In this document: positions 23,622 to 34,908 of the stretch, piece by piece
Layout of the letters: each line of letters starts with the position of its first letter
Position numbering within the stretch: position 1 is the first letter of the stretch
Assembly (NCBI GenBank): GCA_004380135.1
Contig: QXCR01000010.1
Coordinates: 248,001 to 312,000, forward strand
DNA length: 64,000 nucleotides
Direction: 5' to 3'
Source: Stemphylium vesicarium
Taxonomy: Eukaryota > Ascomycota > Dothideomycetes > Pleosporales > Pleosporaceae
The notes under the pieces: generated by a model
What the model saw: only the letters and a program-made list of their open reading frames with translations
Database searches by the model: none
What the model was told of the DNA's origin: nothing
Made by a program: the position numbers and the translations under genes

Positions 23622-25960
23622 TCAAACCCTCTCCAACCAGATCATCTTACTCTGATAATCTGCCATATCCCACTGTACATTGATCCCGCCATTCATATAC
23701 GTAGCCCCACTATACGTTCCATTATCCAGATCATTGCGATACCTTGCTTGGGCATCCAAGCCGTGGAGTCTAATCGGGGGAGCCGCAGGTTTAATCTTGT
23801 ACATCTGCTGAAACGCAAAGACCACACTATTCGCCTTATCCGGACTCACGAACTGGACAGCGGGCCAGTTAGTCTGTGCTGGATGCGCGAGGCGGAAGAA
23901 GTCGCCGTCGATGACGATGGGGTTTACTTTGTGGGCGGCGGCCATGATGGACGGGACGGCGCTGGATTCTTCTGCGGAGAGCTCGGATGGGTTGAGTTCG
24001 AGGCCGAAGGAGCCGCACATCATGGCGACGTGGCCGCGGTACGTGATGCTGATGTTGCGGTGTGTGAGGCCGTTGGGCACGGCCGAGATGTGGCAGCCCA
24101 TTGCTGAGGGGGGGTATACGAGCGATGTGCCCATTTGGATGGTCAGACGGTCAGAGGCGTCGGTGTTGTCGGATGTCCACGACTGCGGCCAGTAGTATAA
24201 GAGGCCTGGGTCGAAGCGGCCGCCGCCTGAGGCGCAGCCTTCGAAGAGGACGTCGGGGTACGTGGTTGTCAGGTTGTCGATGACGCGGTAGAGACCCAGG
24301 ATGTAGGTGTAGTCGTCGGATGGGTGCGACATCTCGTGCATGCCGCGGTTGTTGTCCCATTTTACGTACGAGATGTTGCCGGAGTCGAGGATACCGGAAA
24401 CCGTGCTGATGATAAAATCTTGCACCTCGGGTAGTCCAACGTTCAGGACTAGTTGGTTACGCGTAAGTGTTCTCTCGTGCTTTCCTGCATGCATTACCCA
24501 GTCGGGGTGTTCGTGGTACAGGGTCGAATTTGGGTTCACCATCTCGGGCTCGACCCAGATACCAAACTGTAAGGGTTTCGACTGGTTTAGTACACTGAAA
24601 TCGGTGACTTGCTCAATGTACGGCGTGAGACCGTTGGGGAACTTTGCCGGGTTGGGCGTCCAGTCACCAAGACCAAGCGAGTCGTTGTTGCGTGGGTATT
24701 CGACACCAAACCACCCATCGTCCATGACGAAGAGCTCGATACCAAGTTCCTCTGCCTCGCCCGCAAGATTGACAAGCGAAGTCTCGTTGATATCGAAACT
24801 GAGACCCTCCCATGAGTTGAGCAAGATTGGTCGCGTCTGGTCCGTGAACTTTGCGCGTGAAAGATGGTTGCGGTAGAGGTCGTGGAATGATCGCGACATA
24901 CCTCCAACACCCTGCGAGGAATACACGCCAACAGCCTCAGGGGATTGGAAAGTCTCGCCTGGCCCCACCTGGATGCTAGCATGCAGAGGGTTGAGACCCA
25001 TGAGCACGCGCACGTAGCCGTTGGAGAAACGCTGAGCAGTCGCAGCAAAACTGCCCGTCCATACCAAACTAAAGCCCCATGCTTCACCGGTAGACTCGGT
25101 AGTAGTTGGCGATACGAGCGAAAAGAAAGGGTTGTGAAGATGCGACGCGTAGCCGGCAGTGCTTCGGAATCTACATCCAGTCAGCCCCAACTCCACAACA
25201 CCATGGAGGAAAAAGATGAAAAAAAAAGGACTTACGAAGTCTCGCCATAGTCCACGGTCCTCCTCACCGTCTGGAACTCATGCGACCAATCACCATGCGG
25301 CTCGATCATTTCGAGCTCAACATTAGGAAAGTCTGTGCTGAAACTCGCCGCCCGTTCAATCGATATGTTTCCAGTACCGTTGTTGGTGATGGTGAAGCTA
25401 CGTGCAATAGCGTTGTACTTGGGGAAAATGGAATACAGCAGCGCGCTCGAGACGTCGGATACATTGTCGTACATGTGCACCGTCACAGTCATCACATCGC
25501 CTGCTTCTCCATAGGTCGCAGGCAGGCCCGGCAACGTGGGCTTACCCTGCGAGATCTCGTGAGACTGGTAGCGCAGAGCAGTCACCGTGTCGCCGTCAGG
25601 GTGCTGGATGTGAATGGCAGGCAAGCGGAAGTCACCGCGGCCAATGTCAGGGAACTCGCGACGGTCGTTGGCAACGCCGGCATGCCATCCATAAGGAAGG
25701 ATAAACGCCGGGGGTGTAAAGTCCGTGGTTGGTCCTCCGAAATGGTCGGAGATGAGATCTCCAGATTCAGTATCCACATGGAAGAGGTAAGACATGCCAT
25801 CAGCAGTCAGAGTGAAATTCGTTCCACTCGCCGTGATTGCTGTTCTCAAGGTCAGCCAAGCTGTCTCCGTAGTGTTCCGGAGCAACATAAACTTACCATC
25901 CTGTCCAACGACAGCGCCGGCCAACAGGCTCAACGCGTAAACGGTCTTTGAACCCAACAT
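23622..25960 (-). CDS. Secreted alpha-galactosidase (GH36)
   Basis: Proposed exons (minus) are 25960-25897, 25839-25236 and 25170-23622, giving 738 residues. The first intron (57 nt) is in frame and stop-free, so a 757-residue reading is also open. I prefer splicing because GTAAGT, a CTGAC branch and an AG acceptor are all present, and the extra 19 residues interrupt the N-terminal beta domain. The signal peptide starts MLGSKTVYALSLLAG. GH36 hallmarks are the nucleophile Asp in YVKWDNNRG, the acid/base Asp in SDNTDASDR, LFVMDDGWFG and FEGCASGGGRFD. It removes alpha-galactose from raffinose-type sugars and galactomannan outside the cell, like Aspergillus AglC. Confidence 0.93.
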
Positions 25961-26018
25961 GGCGAAAACGGCGTGGTGAAGGAATGCATCATGAAAAAAG
26001 GCTCGTGGCGGTACCACG

Positions 26019-26026
26019 TTATATGT
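26019..26026 (-). promoter_or_regulatory. TATA-like element of the alpha-galactosidase gene
   Basis: The minus strand reads a CATATAAC element about 60 bp before the start at 25960. It is only a sequence resemblance. Confidence 0.3.
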
Positions 26027-26109
26027 ACCCGTCAGCCACCGAGCCCGCGCCGTACACCGAGCTTACTTTTCTGCCCATAGCTGCAGAGATGTGACCATCG
26101 TGAGGGGAA

Positions 26110-26241
26110 GTGGGGAAACCCTGGGGTCAACCAACAAACTCTTCCACGATGTGCTTCTGCGGAGAATCCGATGATTGGAGCGCGAAGCGGGATGCAGCGG
26201 GTGGTCTGCCAAATGGCGTTAGGCACGGTGTAATTCTGGGG
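26110..26241 (+). promoter_or_regulatory. Cluster of CreA-like SYGGRG motifs
   Basis: GTGGGG at 26110-26115, CTGGGG at 26121-26126 and CTGGGG at 26236-26241 lie 150-280 bp upstream of the alpha-galactosidase start. They match the CreA/Mig1 consensus for carbon catabolite repression, and close pairs are the functional arrangement in Aspergillus. Binding is inferred, not shown. Confidence 0.4.
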
Positions 26242-26864
26242 TATGGTGCCAACATTAGCCGGTTCATGTCGTCAATTGTCCCTCGGAACGCTGCGACTAC
26301 CAGCGCAGAATAACTAGCCTAGTCTGACACGGCATGTATGCAAGCAATGGAATGAGGCTTCGCTTAGAAGCTATTGCTGCCACTTGGATGCTTCGGGAAG
26401 GCGGTGTGGCGCTGTACCCGGTATTCCTGTAAAGTCGGAATGAAGGTCGGAAGGTCTTTGCCGTATATTTCGCTGTTGATCCACATGCTACAGGCTATGA
26501 GATGGAGAAGAATTGACGACGGTGCTTCAAGCGCTTGAGCGAGCGAGAAGTAGCAAGACTCAACGAAGCAGGTAGTGGACTCTTCAAGCTCAACATACAT
26601 GGGTACAAGCCAAGGCGAACGCAAAACCATGACTGGATCCCAAAGCGAAGCAGAAGGAGCAGAGTCTGTGAATATAAATGGTGATACATGGTATTAAACA
26701 ATACTACGCTTGAAATGCTTCTACGCAATACTCTCAGCTCATCAGCTCATCATCGCATCGTGGAACCAACATCTTTCCCCAAGTTTCCATCGTGCCAGCC
26801 CATGAACATAGCAACCGTAACTACTACGTCTACCAAGATGCATCTAACAGCTCAGGCTCATCAC
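26242..26864. other. Intergenic, nothing supported
   Basis: No gene seen; this is the 3' flank of the FIT gene and the distal upstream region of the alpha-galactosidase gene. Confidence 0.4.
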
Positions 26865-27848
26865 TCATACGCCCGGCATACCCAGCCACGCCCTAACCTG
26901 CGGCACGCCTCTAGGAAGGAAATACACCGTCCATAGTCCCACAAACGCGACAAGAAGACCAGTGAACTTCTCAAACCATGTGTGAAAGTAAGCAGCCGTC
27001 ATGAGCAACATCCACCACATCAAGCCCGCCACACCAAGAGCGAACTTGACGCCTCTAGCTGTAGCCTCGCCCTCGACCTTGACAAGCTCCTTCTCCACAG
27101 CCACACTCGCAACCTTGCCATCCGGCAGCGTAATCAACCTGCCGTCTCTCAGCCCCTCGACGCGGGTCAACGCAGGCAAGAACTCCAGCCACAGCAGCGA
27201 AGATCCCAGTATAAGCAAGAAGACGTGTCCCGAGATATCATGGCCACCCTTCCACGTACCCCCCACAGCTTTGCACGTCGCAGCCGTAATGTATTCCCTT
27301 GGAGTGCTCATATCTTCTCTTGCCTCCGCATCCCTCAACAGCTCACACTGACCGCCCGTGAATCTGAAGCCGCGATCAATCAGCGGAGGCCCAAAAAACC
27401 ACTGCGTCAGAAAGCACCACCACGTCGTCACAACGCAATATCTCATCACCGCGCGTATCCGCCTCGCGCTCGCGCCCTGCCCGAAACCAGGGTGGAAGAG
27501 AACAAAGACGGCAAAGGCGAGCGTGGTCCAGAACCAGCCTACTTTAACAAAGTAGACATTGAAGATGTTCTTCTTCTGCGCAAAGTACGAGGGTGCATGC
27601 TCGGCGGGGTGTGATTGCGTGTTTGCTGAATACGGCGCGTTGCGGGTTGAGGGCGAGAGCGTGCTGAAAATGCTCCCGAGGAGCAGAGTGAGCGGATAGA
27701 TGGCTATCAGTTGGGCCTCGAGGCGCGTGGGGAGGAAGGGAGAGCGGCGGGCGGACGAAGTCGGGCTGCGTATGGTACCGCTGGGCATTCCGGCTGTGAG
27801 GGGAACGGCGTCGTTTTCCGCGGCTGAGGGTTTGCGCCGCGTTGCCAT
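26865..27848 (-). CDS. FIT-family ER membrane protein (Scs3/FITM2-like)
   Basis: Single exon of 327 residues from ATG 27848; an upstream in-frame ATG at 28025 would add a non-conserved leader. The protein has six or so hydrophobic segments and two family signatures: GHDISGHVFLL with the conserved histidine, and the later TAAYFHTWFEK histidine motif. In the family these histidines are the catalytic pair of an acyl-CoA diphosphatase that acts in the ER lumen and supports lipid-droplet budding and phospholipid balance. The conserved residues are present, so activity is likely. N-terminal 35 residues are disordered and basic. Confidence 0.88.
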   Translation of the reverse strand: MATRRKPSAAENDAVPLTAGMPSGTIRSPTSSARRSPFLPTRLEAQLIAIYPLTLLLGSIFSTLSPSTRNAPYSANTQSHPAEHAPSYFAQKKNIFNVYFVKVGWFWTTLAFAVFVLFHPGFGQGASARRIRAVMRYCVVTTWWCFLTQWFFGPPLIDRGFRFTGGQCELLRDAEAREDMSTPREYITAATCKAVGGTWKGGHDISGHVFLLILGSSLLWLEFLPALTRVEGLRDGRLITLPDGKVASVAVEKELVKVEGEATARGVKFALGVAGLMWWMLLMTAAYFHTWFEKFTGLLVAFVGLWTVYFLPRGVPQVRAWLGMPGV

Positions 27849-28390
27849 TGCTGTGTGGGAGATGTGCAAGACGGGGTAGCGCTCGGATTGAGCTGGCTGG
27901 CCGGTTCTAGAGAAATGCCAGATTCGCGGGATTCTTTCTTTGCGAATTGTCAAAACAAGGAACAGGGATGGGAAGGTATAGAGTCTGTCCACGCGAAATA
28001 TAGACGTGCGATATATGGGCTTCAAAAGGCAACGAAGAAAAGTGACGTCCAGTGTTTACGTTGTGAGGGAAGAAGTGGGCAAGCTCTCGCCCGGCAAGCG
28101 AAACCCAGGAACGATGACGTTGCATCGATTTTTGTGACTGAGCCACATATGTGGCGCAGTACGCTAGTCTATCCAGGCAACAAGTCATTCGTATATTCGT
28201 ATCCTACTTTCCAGTCGACATCGATTTAGGTCTTATCAAGAGCAAGATTTTTCTTACATGTTCATCGTTATATCTGAATAGTAGACGTTTTGCATCAAAT
28301 TTCTCATTTTCTTGAGCTAATGCGCGTTATTATCGCCCATCAACCTACACCCTCTATTGCCTCCTTCTCTGCATTCTATATACAACACAC
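27849..28390. other. Upstream region of the FIT gene
   Basis: No gene is supported. Confidence 0.4.
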
Positions 28391-30279
28391 CTACACCCTC
28401 GGCGGCAGCACCGTAGGCACCGGTCCGCGAGTCGTCGTCCTCGGCAACTCAGGCACGGGCAGCGTAGGCAAACAAGCACAAGCCGAGCTAACTCTAGCCA
28501 CGGTGTCCTCCTGCGCCGCACAAGCACTGCGCGCGAAATCCGGCACCACAATGTTGGCCTCCTCATCACCAAATAGCCTCTGGGTGAAGTTGCCACAGAA
28601 CACCTGACTCTCCTCTAACCTCCCTTCCACATTCGCCGTCCGCATACTCGTGAGACAGGAATCTACCTCGCACACCTTGGGCTTCTCGCACTCTTTGCTC
28701 GTCATCTTGACGACGAACGAGCCTCGCTCAATCGTGTGCACGAATATGAAACCTGATTTGAATTCTGCGTAAGACGACCATGAGCCGAGGAAGGCGACTG
28801 TGCCCCCGCCTTCGTTCTGGTCGTCTTCGGGGTAGATGTCGAAGAAGCCGGCTTCGCAAATGGCCGCGCCGCTGGGGTCGCTGGTGATGGAGTGGATATC
28901 TAGAACGTTGAGGCCGTTACCGTAGTTGGATTGATACAAGTAGTTGTCGACTACGTATTGGTTGTGGTCGATGCTGCGGCGCTTGCCCTCGTATTTGCCA
29001 GAGTAGAAGGGGTTCTCTAGGTCGCGGATGTCGAAGATGTGCGTGGTGGGGAGTCCCTGGGTCATGGGTCCTACTCGCGCGTCGCGCTCGTCGAATTCGT
29101 CGTCGAGGAAGATGTACTCTTGCCAGGTTTCGTTGTTGACGACTCCTTGGTGCACGTACTCGGCGCCGGGGTACGTGGTGCGCGAGATGATGTTTGTGGT
29201 GTTGCCGGCTTTGTCCGTGACGTCGTAGATGGTGAGTGTGTCTTCGTTGTAGCCGTAGCAGATGTCTCGGCCATAGTACTTCTCATCTGGGCCACGGTAC
29301 ACGATACATTGGGCGTCGTGGACATAACCATCAGCGGCCGCACAGCCGGGGCTGGTTGGGTTCGACGGGTCGCTCATGTCGATGAAGATGAGGCCTCCAC
29401 GGCATGGTAGGTCGCCACGTACACGAATTGTTTCGTTACCGCCAACGGAACCAACAGCGACGGCGTAGTTGAGCTCGGGGTTGATGACGATGTTGTGTGT
29501 TCTGCCCACTGGCAAAGCGTTCCAATCATCAGTCAGTCCCCAATGACCAGTAAGATCCTCCTGAGTGAAATTCTTCGGCTCATAGCCATTCAGCTCAAGC
29601 AGCTTCTTCATGTCGAAGATTTGTACGCCGTGATTGATAGCTTCGCTACCTATCACAGCATAATCGTTCATGACACGGATCTCGCGCCACCGCGAACCGA
29701 TGGGGTCAAATTGTGGCAGACGTCCTAAGTATATCATCTTACCCTCGCTGCTGATTTCCGCGAAAGCAGTGCCGTCGAATTGGCCAATAGCGACAAACTC
29801 GCGTCCCTCTTCGGATGTCCAGCCCCAAGATGAAGAGCCCTGGCCCTGGTCGCTTCCAAGAAGGGAATGCGGCAGGAAGTGGTAGAGGTCAATCTACCCC
29901 ATGTTAGTTGACCAACATAATCATGCAGGTCGGTAGAACAAACATTATGGCACTTGAAAGTATTGTTATAGTCGCCCGGTATCGCAGCAGCGAAGCCATT
30001 CTCACAAGCCGTGTAGCCCAACTCGGGATATCGCGTGCTGTCCATTTCGCCCGAAGCGAGTTCAGCATCCCACTGAGCCTGACCATTACGTTAGCACCAA
30101 CAACGCCAATTGTCCAAGGTATTGAGAAGTAGAACAATGCTTACTATCTTCATCCCCATGATTCTCGCATGCACAGTGCCATCCTCATACTCTTGCGCGG
30201 TTCCAAGCGCGGCGGCATTACTCAAGCCCACCAAGGCAGCAGCCGAGCCAAGCGCCGACAGCGAGGTCAAGAAAACCAT
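28391..30279 (-). CDS. Secreted LVIVD / choice-of-anchor-B family protein
   Basis: Exons (minus) are 30279-30145, 30078-29944 and 29893-28391, giving 590 residues. Both introns (66 and 50 nt) join in phase 0. The signal peptide begins MVFLTSLSALGSAAALVGLS. The body looks like a beta-propeller with repeated strands: GSSSWGWTS, YAVIGSEAINHGVQIFDMKK, GLIFIDMSDPSNPTSPGCA, DTLTIYDVTDKAGNT, THIFDIRDLENP and NGLNVLDIHSI. These match the choice-of-anchor-B domain built of LVIVD repeats. The acidic DDEFDE segment may bind calcium. The C-terminus is Pro/Thr-rich. Members are extracellular or surface proteins of unknown biochemical function. Confidence 0.8.
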
Positions 30280-31656
30280 AATCACGACTTTCCCGGTAGG
30301 CCCTACTTTTACTAGGGTAAAGAGGCGATAGTAGTAAGCGGTGACTGAGCACGTTCGAATGTCCCGTACAACCAAAAGACCATCAAGTGTCCTACGAATA
30401 TATATATACCACCGTGTTTACCATCATGCCCATGCGAAGCCGAACTTCCATCTTGGCTACCATGATAGCTATACGCCTTCGCACCTGTCGCAGCTCTTGA
30501 GTCTCTCAGCATGCCTTAGTCTACCGTACCCGACCGCTTCCGTCGTCCAGGTTAAGAAGGTCACTAGATACGCAGTCTTGGGTTGGCAGCTGGGGGTGCT
30601 TTGGGATACTGAAGTCTTGGTACCCAAGGCCCCAGTCAGCGGTGAATACCCTGGTTGGTAGTACCTAGCACCTTGCCAACACGAAGACAGGTCGTAAATG
30701 GTGGTGGTGAAGCTTGGCAGATGACGGGCGAGGGACAAAGCCGCACTTGGCGGTCATCGGCGCAGATGGAGGCGAGTCTGGGCATCTGGGCTTGGAAAAT
30801 GCCCAGGTATCTGGATGTCTTTACCCCGCTCCGCTGTATCTCCTTGTTAGCTAATGAGCGGTGATCCTGGAAGTGTTTTCTTCGCCTATCTGCTTGGCTG
30901 CCCAGAAAGCGCATGTGGTTGACAATCATCCTCTGTTATCCTGGAAAAAGACTGAGCGCACGGGTTGATGTAGCCCGAGGCTTTCCGAGGTTGGTTCATG
31001 TACTTGTGTCAATTTGCTACTTTCTACTCCAAAGCAATTCCTCGTTATCCCATCTTGGATAGAAAATGAGTGTGATCTTTGCTCTTCCAACACCCCATCT
31101 TCCCTGAGAGCGCCTTGGGCAGAATTCAACCCCACAGGACTTGCAGCCGCCAAGTCCATATGTTCCATCTCCTCCAGACGGGCTTGCGCACAACGCCGCC
31201 CTACAAAAAGATAATCCTAGAAGAGTAAAAGCAGCAAGTAAAAACAACGCTAAAATGCATTGGACAGGTCGCGATCGAAGTTGAACATAAAAGTTACAAC
31301 TTCGAGCAGTGAGGCTCTGTCCTCACCCTACGCATACCGTTGGAAAAACGCTTAACTCATCGGTGCCAGCCGGTTGACCTTGGGGTATAATGCTTTTGGT
31401 AGACTCGCAAACGCCGATGTAAATCATGTGTACTAAAGAAAAAGGTACGGCCGTTGCTCGTAATATGCGAAGATTGGTAGGAGGAAGATGCAGCCGCGGC
31501 GACTACTTCTATTCGGATGAGGTGCCGAAACATTTCATCCGCTAGAGCTCGACGCCATCGTCGAACGTGAACTGATAGCTCGGGATTGACGGTTGACCAA
31601 CGACGTAAGTTGATCAGACCGAGGTTGTCGACTTCTAGTCATCGTGGAACAGTATA
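30280..31656. other. 1.4 kb intergenic region
   Basis: No gene is supported. It contains the promoter of the LVIVD gene at its left and the 3' flank of the regulator at its right. Confidence 0.4.
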
Positions 31657-34600
31657 TTAGCGCCACCCATGCTGGTTGAACTGTTGATGCGATGGTCTTC
31701 CACCGCTCATGTTCATCCCAGGGTCCATGAAAGACTGGGACCAGTCCTCTTGGTTGAGTAACTCATCGAACGGCATGTTGTTTGATCCAGGCATCTGCAT
31801 TCCTGGCTGCGGCGGATAACCTCGATACTGTTGTGCGCTTTGCATCAAGTACATAGGCATGGGACCAAACAGTTGAGCTTCATTTTCGCTATGCTGCCGA
31901 CCTTGGCCGTTGGGCATGCTAGTCGGGGCAAACATTGCAGGGTGACCCTTTAGATCCATTCCGGACGACATCTGAGGCGGCAGACCGCTGCTAGCTGCCG
32001 GGCCACTGGTACGATCGAATGCTTGAGGGTGCTTGTTTTCGAAAGCGGTCATTGGTTGGTTCGGGTAGGCGAGAGGATCGGCAGAAGGAAACATCATAGT
32101 CGAGATGTCCGCGATCGGAACGTTCATGCCTGATGGGTCCGCAAATGCACCACTCAAGGTCGACGGATTATAGCCTGAGCTCTGCTGTGGATCATGGATA
32201 GGAGCTATACCAAAGCTCGGCAGACTGTCGTTGGACGATGTAGGCGTTAGATCAGGAACGCCGTCGAACAAGTTAGGATTAGACACCGAGTGTGAGGGAT
32301 AAGAAGAGCCCAACCCCATGCCGCCGAATTGGTTGTGAGGAGACGGATACGACTGGTCCTGACTTGCCGTTTTGACATGGGGAACGCTGTCAGGATAAGT
32401 ACTCGCCCGTCGCGGACCAGCAGCTTCACTCTGGCCAAAGAGAGTCGGTCGCGGTCCCGCGGATTGTGGTGAACTTCCTTGCCGACGCTTCTTTGAGGCA
32501 ATGATCTCTCCACCGTGCCTGATCGACTCTGGGAGACGCTCGAACATGCCCTAAGACACATGGTTAGCACGGAACTGCGTATGGTTGAAGAGATGCATAC
32601 CTTCAGTGCGGTACTGCACCTGTCCGCTGCCAAGCTTCTCTTAGCGAAATAGGCCAAGACTTCTTTGCCTTCAACAGCATCGCGTAGCAACTCGAAACTG
32701 GTCGGACTGGTAGGATTCTCCAGGACAAAGTAGAGGATTGACACGATGGCGAAGAACGTCGTGTACATGGCAAACCAGTATGCTCCAGCTAGCAGACCGC
32801 GTTTCCGCATCTCTGTGGAGATGTGAATGATGTTGCGCGAAACGTTGACGCACGCAGAGGCGCACGCAAACGCCCTTTGGTCGACAGTGTTGGCATTGTA
32901 CGACTGCGACACGTAGTGCAGGAATGGTCGGTACAGCAGCAATTGTGCATGACCAAAAGCCATTCGAAGAAGCTGTTGAACTCTACTATGCACGTTAATC
33001 GTTGTGGAGACCCGGAAAAGAAAAAGACAGCTCACCTCTTGATGATCGGCGGAGCTTCACCGCCAGGCTTTAGTGCAACGGGCAGCTCATCCAACCAGCG
33101 CGCCAGGTCTTGCTCAATTTCTCGGATCTTTGAGTATCCCACTGTGTAGGTTACGGAGTTTTTGCCTCCTGAGTGTGTTCCCTTGATGGGATACACATAT
33201 TTGCAGATCTTGTTGAGCACTTGTACGAGACGAGTATGGGCATTGAACGCGGCCATGACAGAAATGCTTCCCTCTGGCATTGGCAGGATCTCAGTTTCCG
33301 TGATGTATTCATCATCCACCTCGACCGGCCACTCCTGGTCAATGTCTTCGTCTTCCAAGAAGCGTGGTAATCCAAGCATGGCTCCCACATACGTGTCCAT
33401 TCGTCGGATGACCCAGAATATACGCTTGCGTGTCTCGGCTTCGATGGGCGTGAACTTGACGTTGAAAGAGCGATGCAAGCCCATGCGCAGTGCCGAACGT
33501 AGCGCAACACCAATGTATGCGTAACACGTGCTAAGTTTGGCAGATGATTGCAGGAATTGGATCATGAAGATGATGGCTTGAAGCGAGGTCAAGTCTCTGC
33601 AGTCAGTAATATCCATGAGTTGACGGGACGCTTTGAAGTACTTGAGTCTAGGATGGGTTAGCTTAGGCGAGCTGACAGCGGTTGGAGCGACTGCTTACCC
33701 CTCGTCAGTGAGGGCGTCGTAGCCCGCACTGTCAAATCCCTGGTCGTGCTCGGAATACAGCTTGCCGAGGGCCAAGACAGCGTAGAGAAGAGGCAAGAAG
33801 CTAGTTTCGGCAGTGCCGTGGTCTTCAGAAGGGACCTCGTAGATGCGGTCCATCTGCTTGTAAAAGGTAGGAAGATGGACGACACGGAGCATGGCGCTGT
33901 ATTGATTGATGGCACTGTCACAGAGAGCGCGAGCTTCTTCCTGGTTGGGCAAGGCCACACTGGACGGTGAGGTGGATCCGGCTATGGAGAGAACACTTGG
34001 CGAGGGAGCATCGTTAGACAGGGTGCGCTGCTTAAGAGACGGGGAATCATCGGATGGGATTTGAAACATGTCATCAAACTGCCGTAGTCCCCTCATGAAG
34101 CTCAGCCCTGAGGAGTGGCCCTGGTAATCCCAATTTCCCTCCTCATCGAGATCAAGCTGGCCCGTCGCCTTGACCATGGCTTCCAGGTGCGAGTCGGAGA
34201 CGTCCTCACTGTGCGGTGGGGGCACGTGGTGCTGGACCGGTACGCGCGAGTCCATGGGCACGGCCAGCGGTCGGGGAGCCGCCTGTGGCATTTGTGGCAT
34301 TTGTGGCAGCTGTGGCAGCAATCCGTTCTGGAGGTGGGCGTCGATGGCGGGGTCGTTCAGGTCCACGGTGGGTAGTACCACGTGCAGCAGGGCTTTGGCG
34401 CGCTTCAGCTGGCTCTCCAGAGCCTCAATGTACTGGGGCGTCGCATTCCGTCGGCGGTTCGACGGCTGGTCGTAGGTGCTAGCAAAAAGTCAGTTGGGGG
34501 GTGTTGCGAACAGCAGTTCCCTCCACGGGGGGGGGGGGGGGGGGGGGGTTTTCCCTTGAAGAGTGGCAGTCGCAATGCAGGGACGTGATGGGACAGGACA

Positions 34601-34908
34601 ATGGATGGGGCAGACATACCGTAGCTGTAGACGGTGCAGTGGGTGCATGGTTGCTTGCCGTCGCATTTGATCTTCTTGCGCCGGCATTCATCGCAGGCAC
34701 GCGTCACACGTCGTCGTTTCTGGGGTTGCGGCTTCGGTGCCTGATCGTCGCCGACGTCATTGGTCTCGGAATTTTCCTCGCCAAACTCAGACGTGTCTTC
34801 TGGTGCGAGGTCGTAGGGGCCCAAGCGGGCAGCATCTGGCGGCAGGCCTTCAGTCGTCGTCGTGAGGGCCGGGGAAGTCATGGGTGGCAGTTGGAGAGCA
34901 TCAGGCAT
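31657..34908 (-). CDS. Zn2Cys6 transcription factor with an anomalous first splice junction
   Basis: Predicted exons (minus): 34908-34620, 34478-33699, 33647-33036, 32982-32601 and 32550-31657. The cluster starts RACDECRRKKIKCDGKQPCT and contains five zinc cysteines in exon 1. The sixth should follow directly after intron 1. The only usable acceptor (ctag|CACC) gives TYDQPSNRRR in the expected register but lacks the Cys codon and is out of phase: the summed exons leave two bases over. Intron 1 also holds a run of 22 G on the + strand. Downstream exons encode an intact regulatory domain (YIGVALRSALRMGLHRSF) and a long Gln/Met/Pro/Ser-rich tail. A defect, an assembly error or an unusual splice are all possible. 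The targets are unknown. Confidence 0.75.
34527..34548 (+). repeat. 22-base G homopolymer inside intron 1
   Basis: A continuous G run on the + strand (C on the transcript) between the zinc-cluster exon and the next exon. Such runs are prone to replication slippage and sequencing error. Confidence 0.95.

Noticed and set aside
23622..26017. Alpha-galactosidase start at 26017
   Set aside because: It would bury the signal peptide behind 19 non-hydrophobic residues and overlap the TATA-like region; the ATG at 25960 is better.
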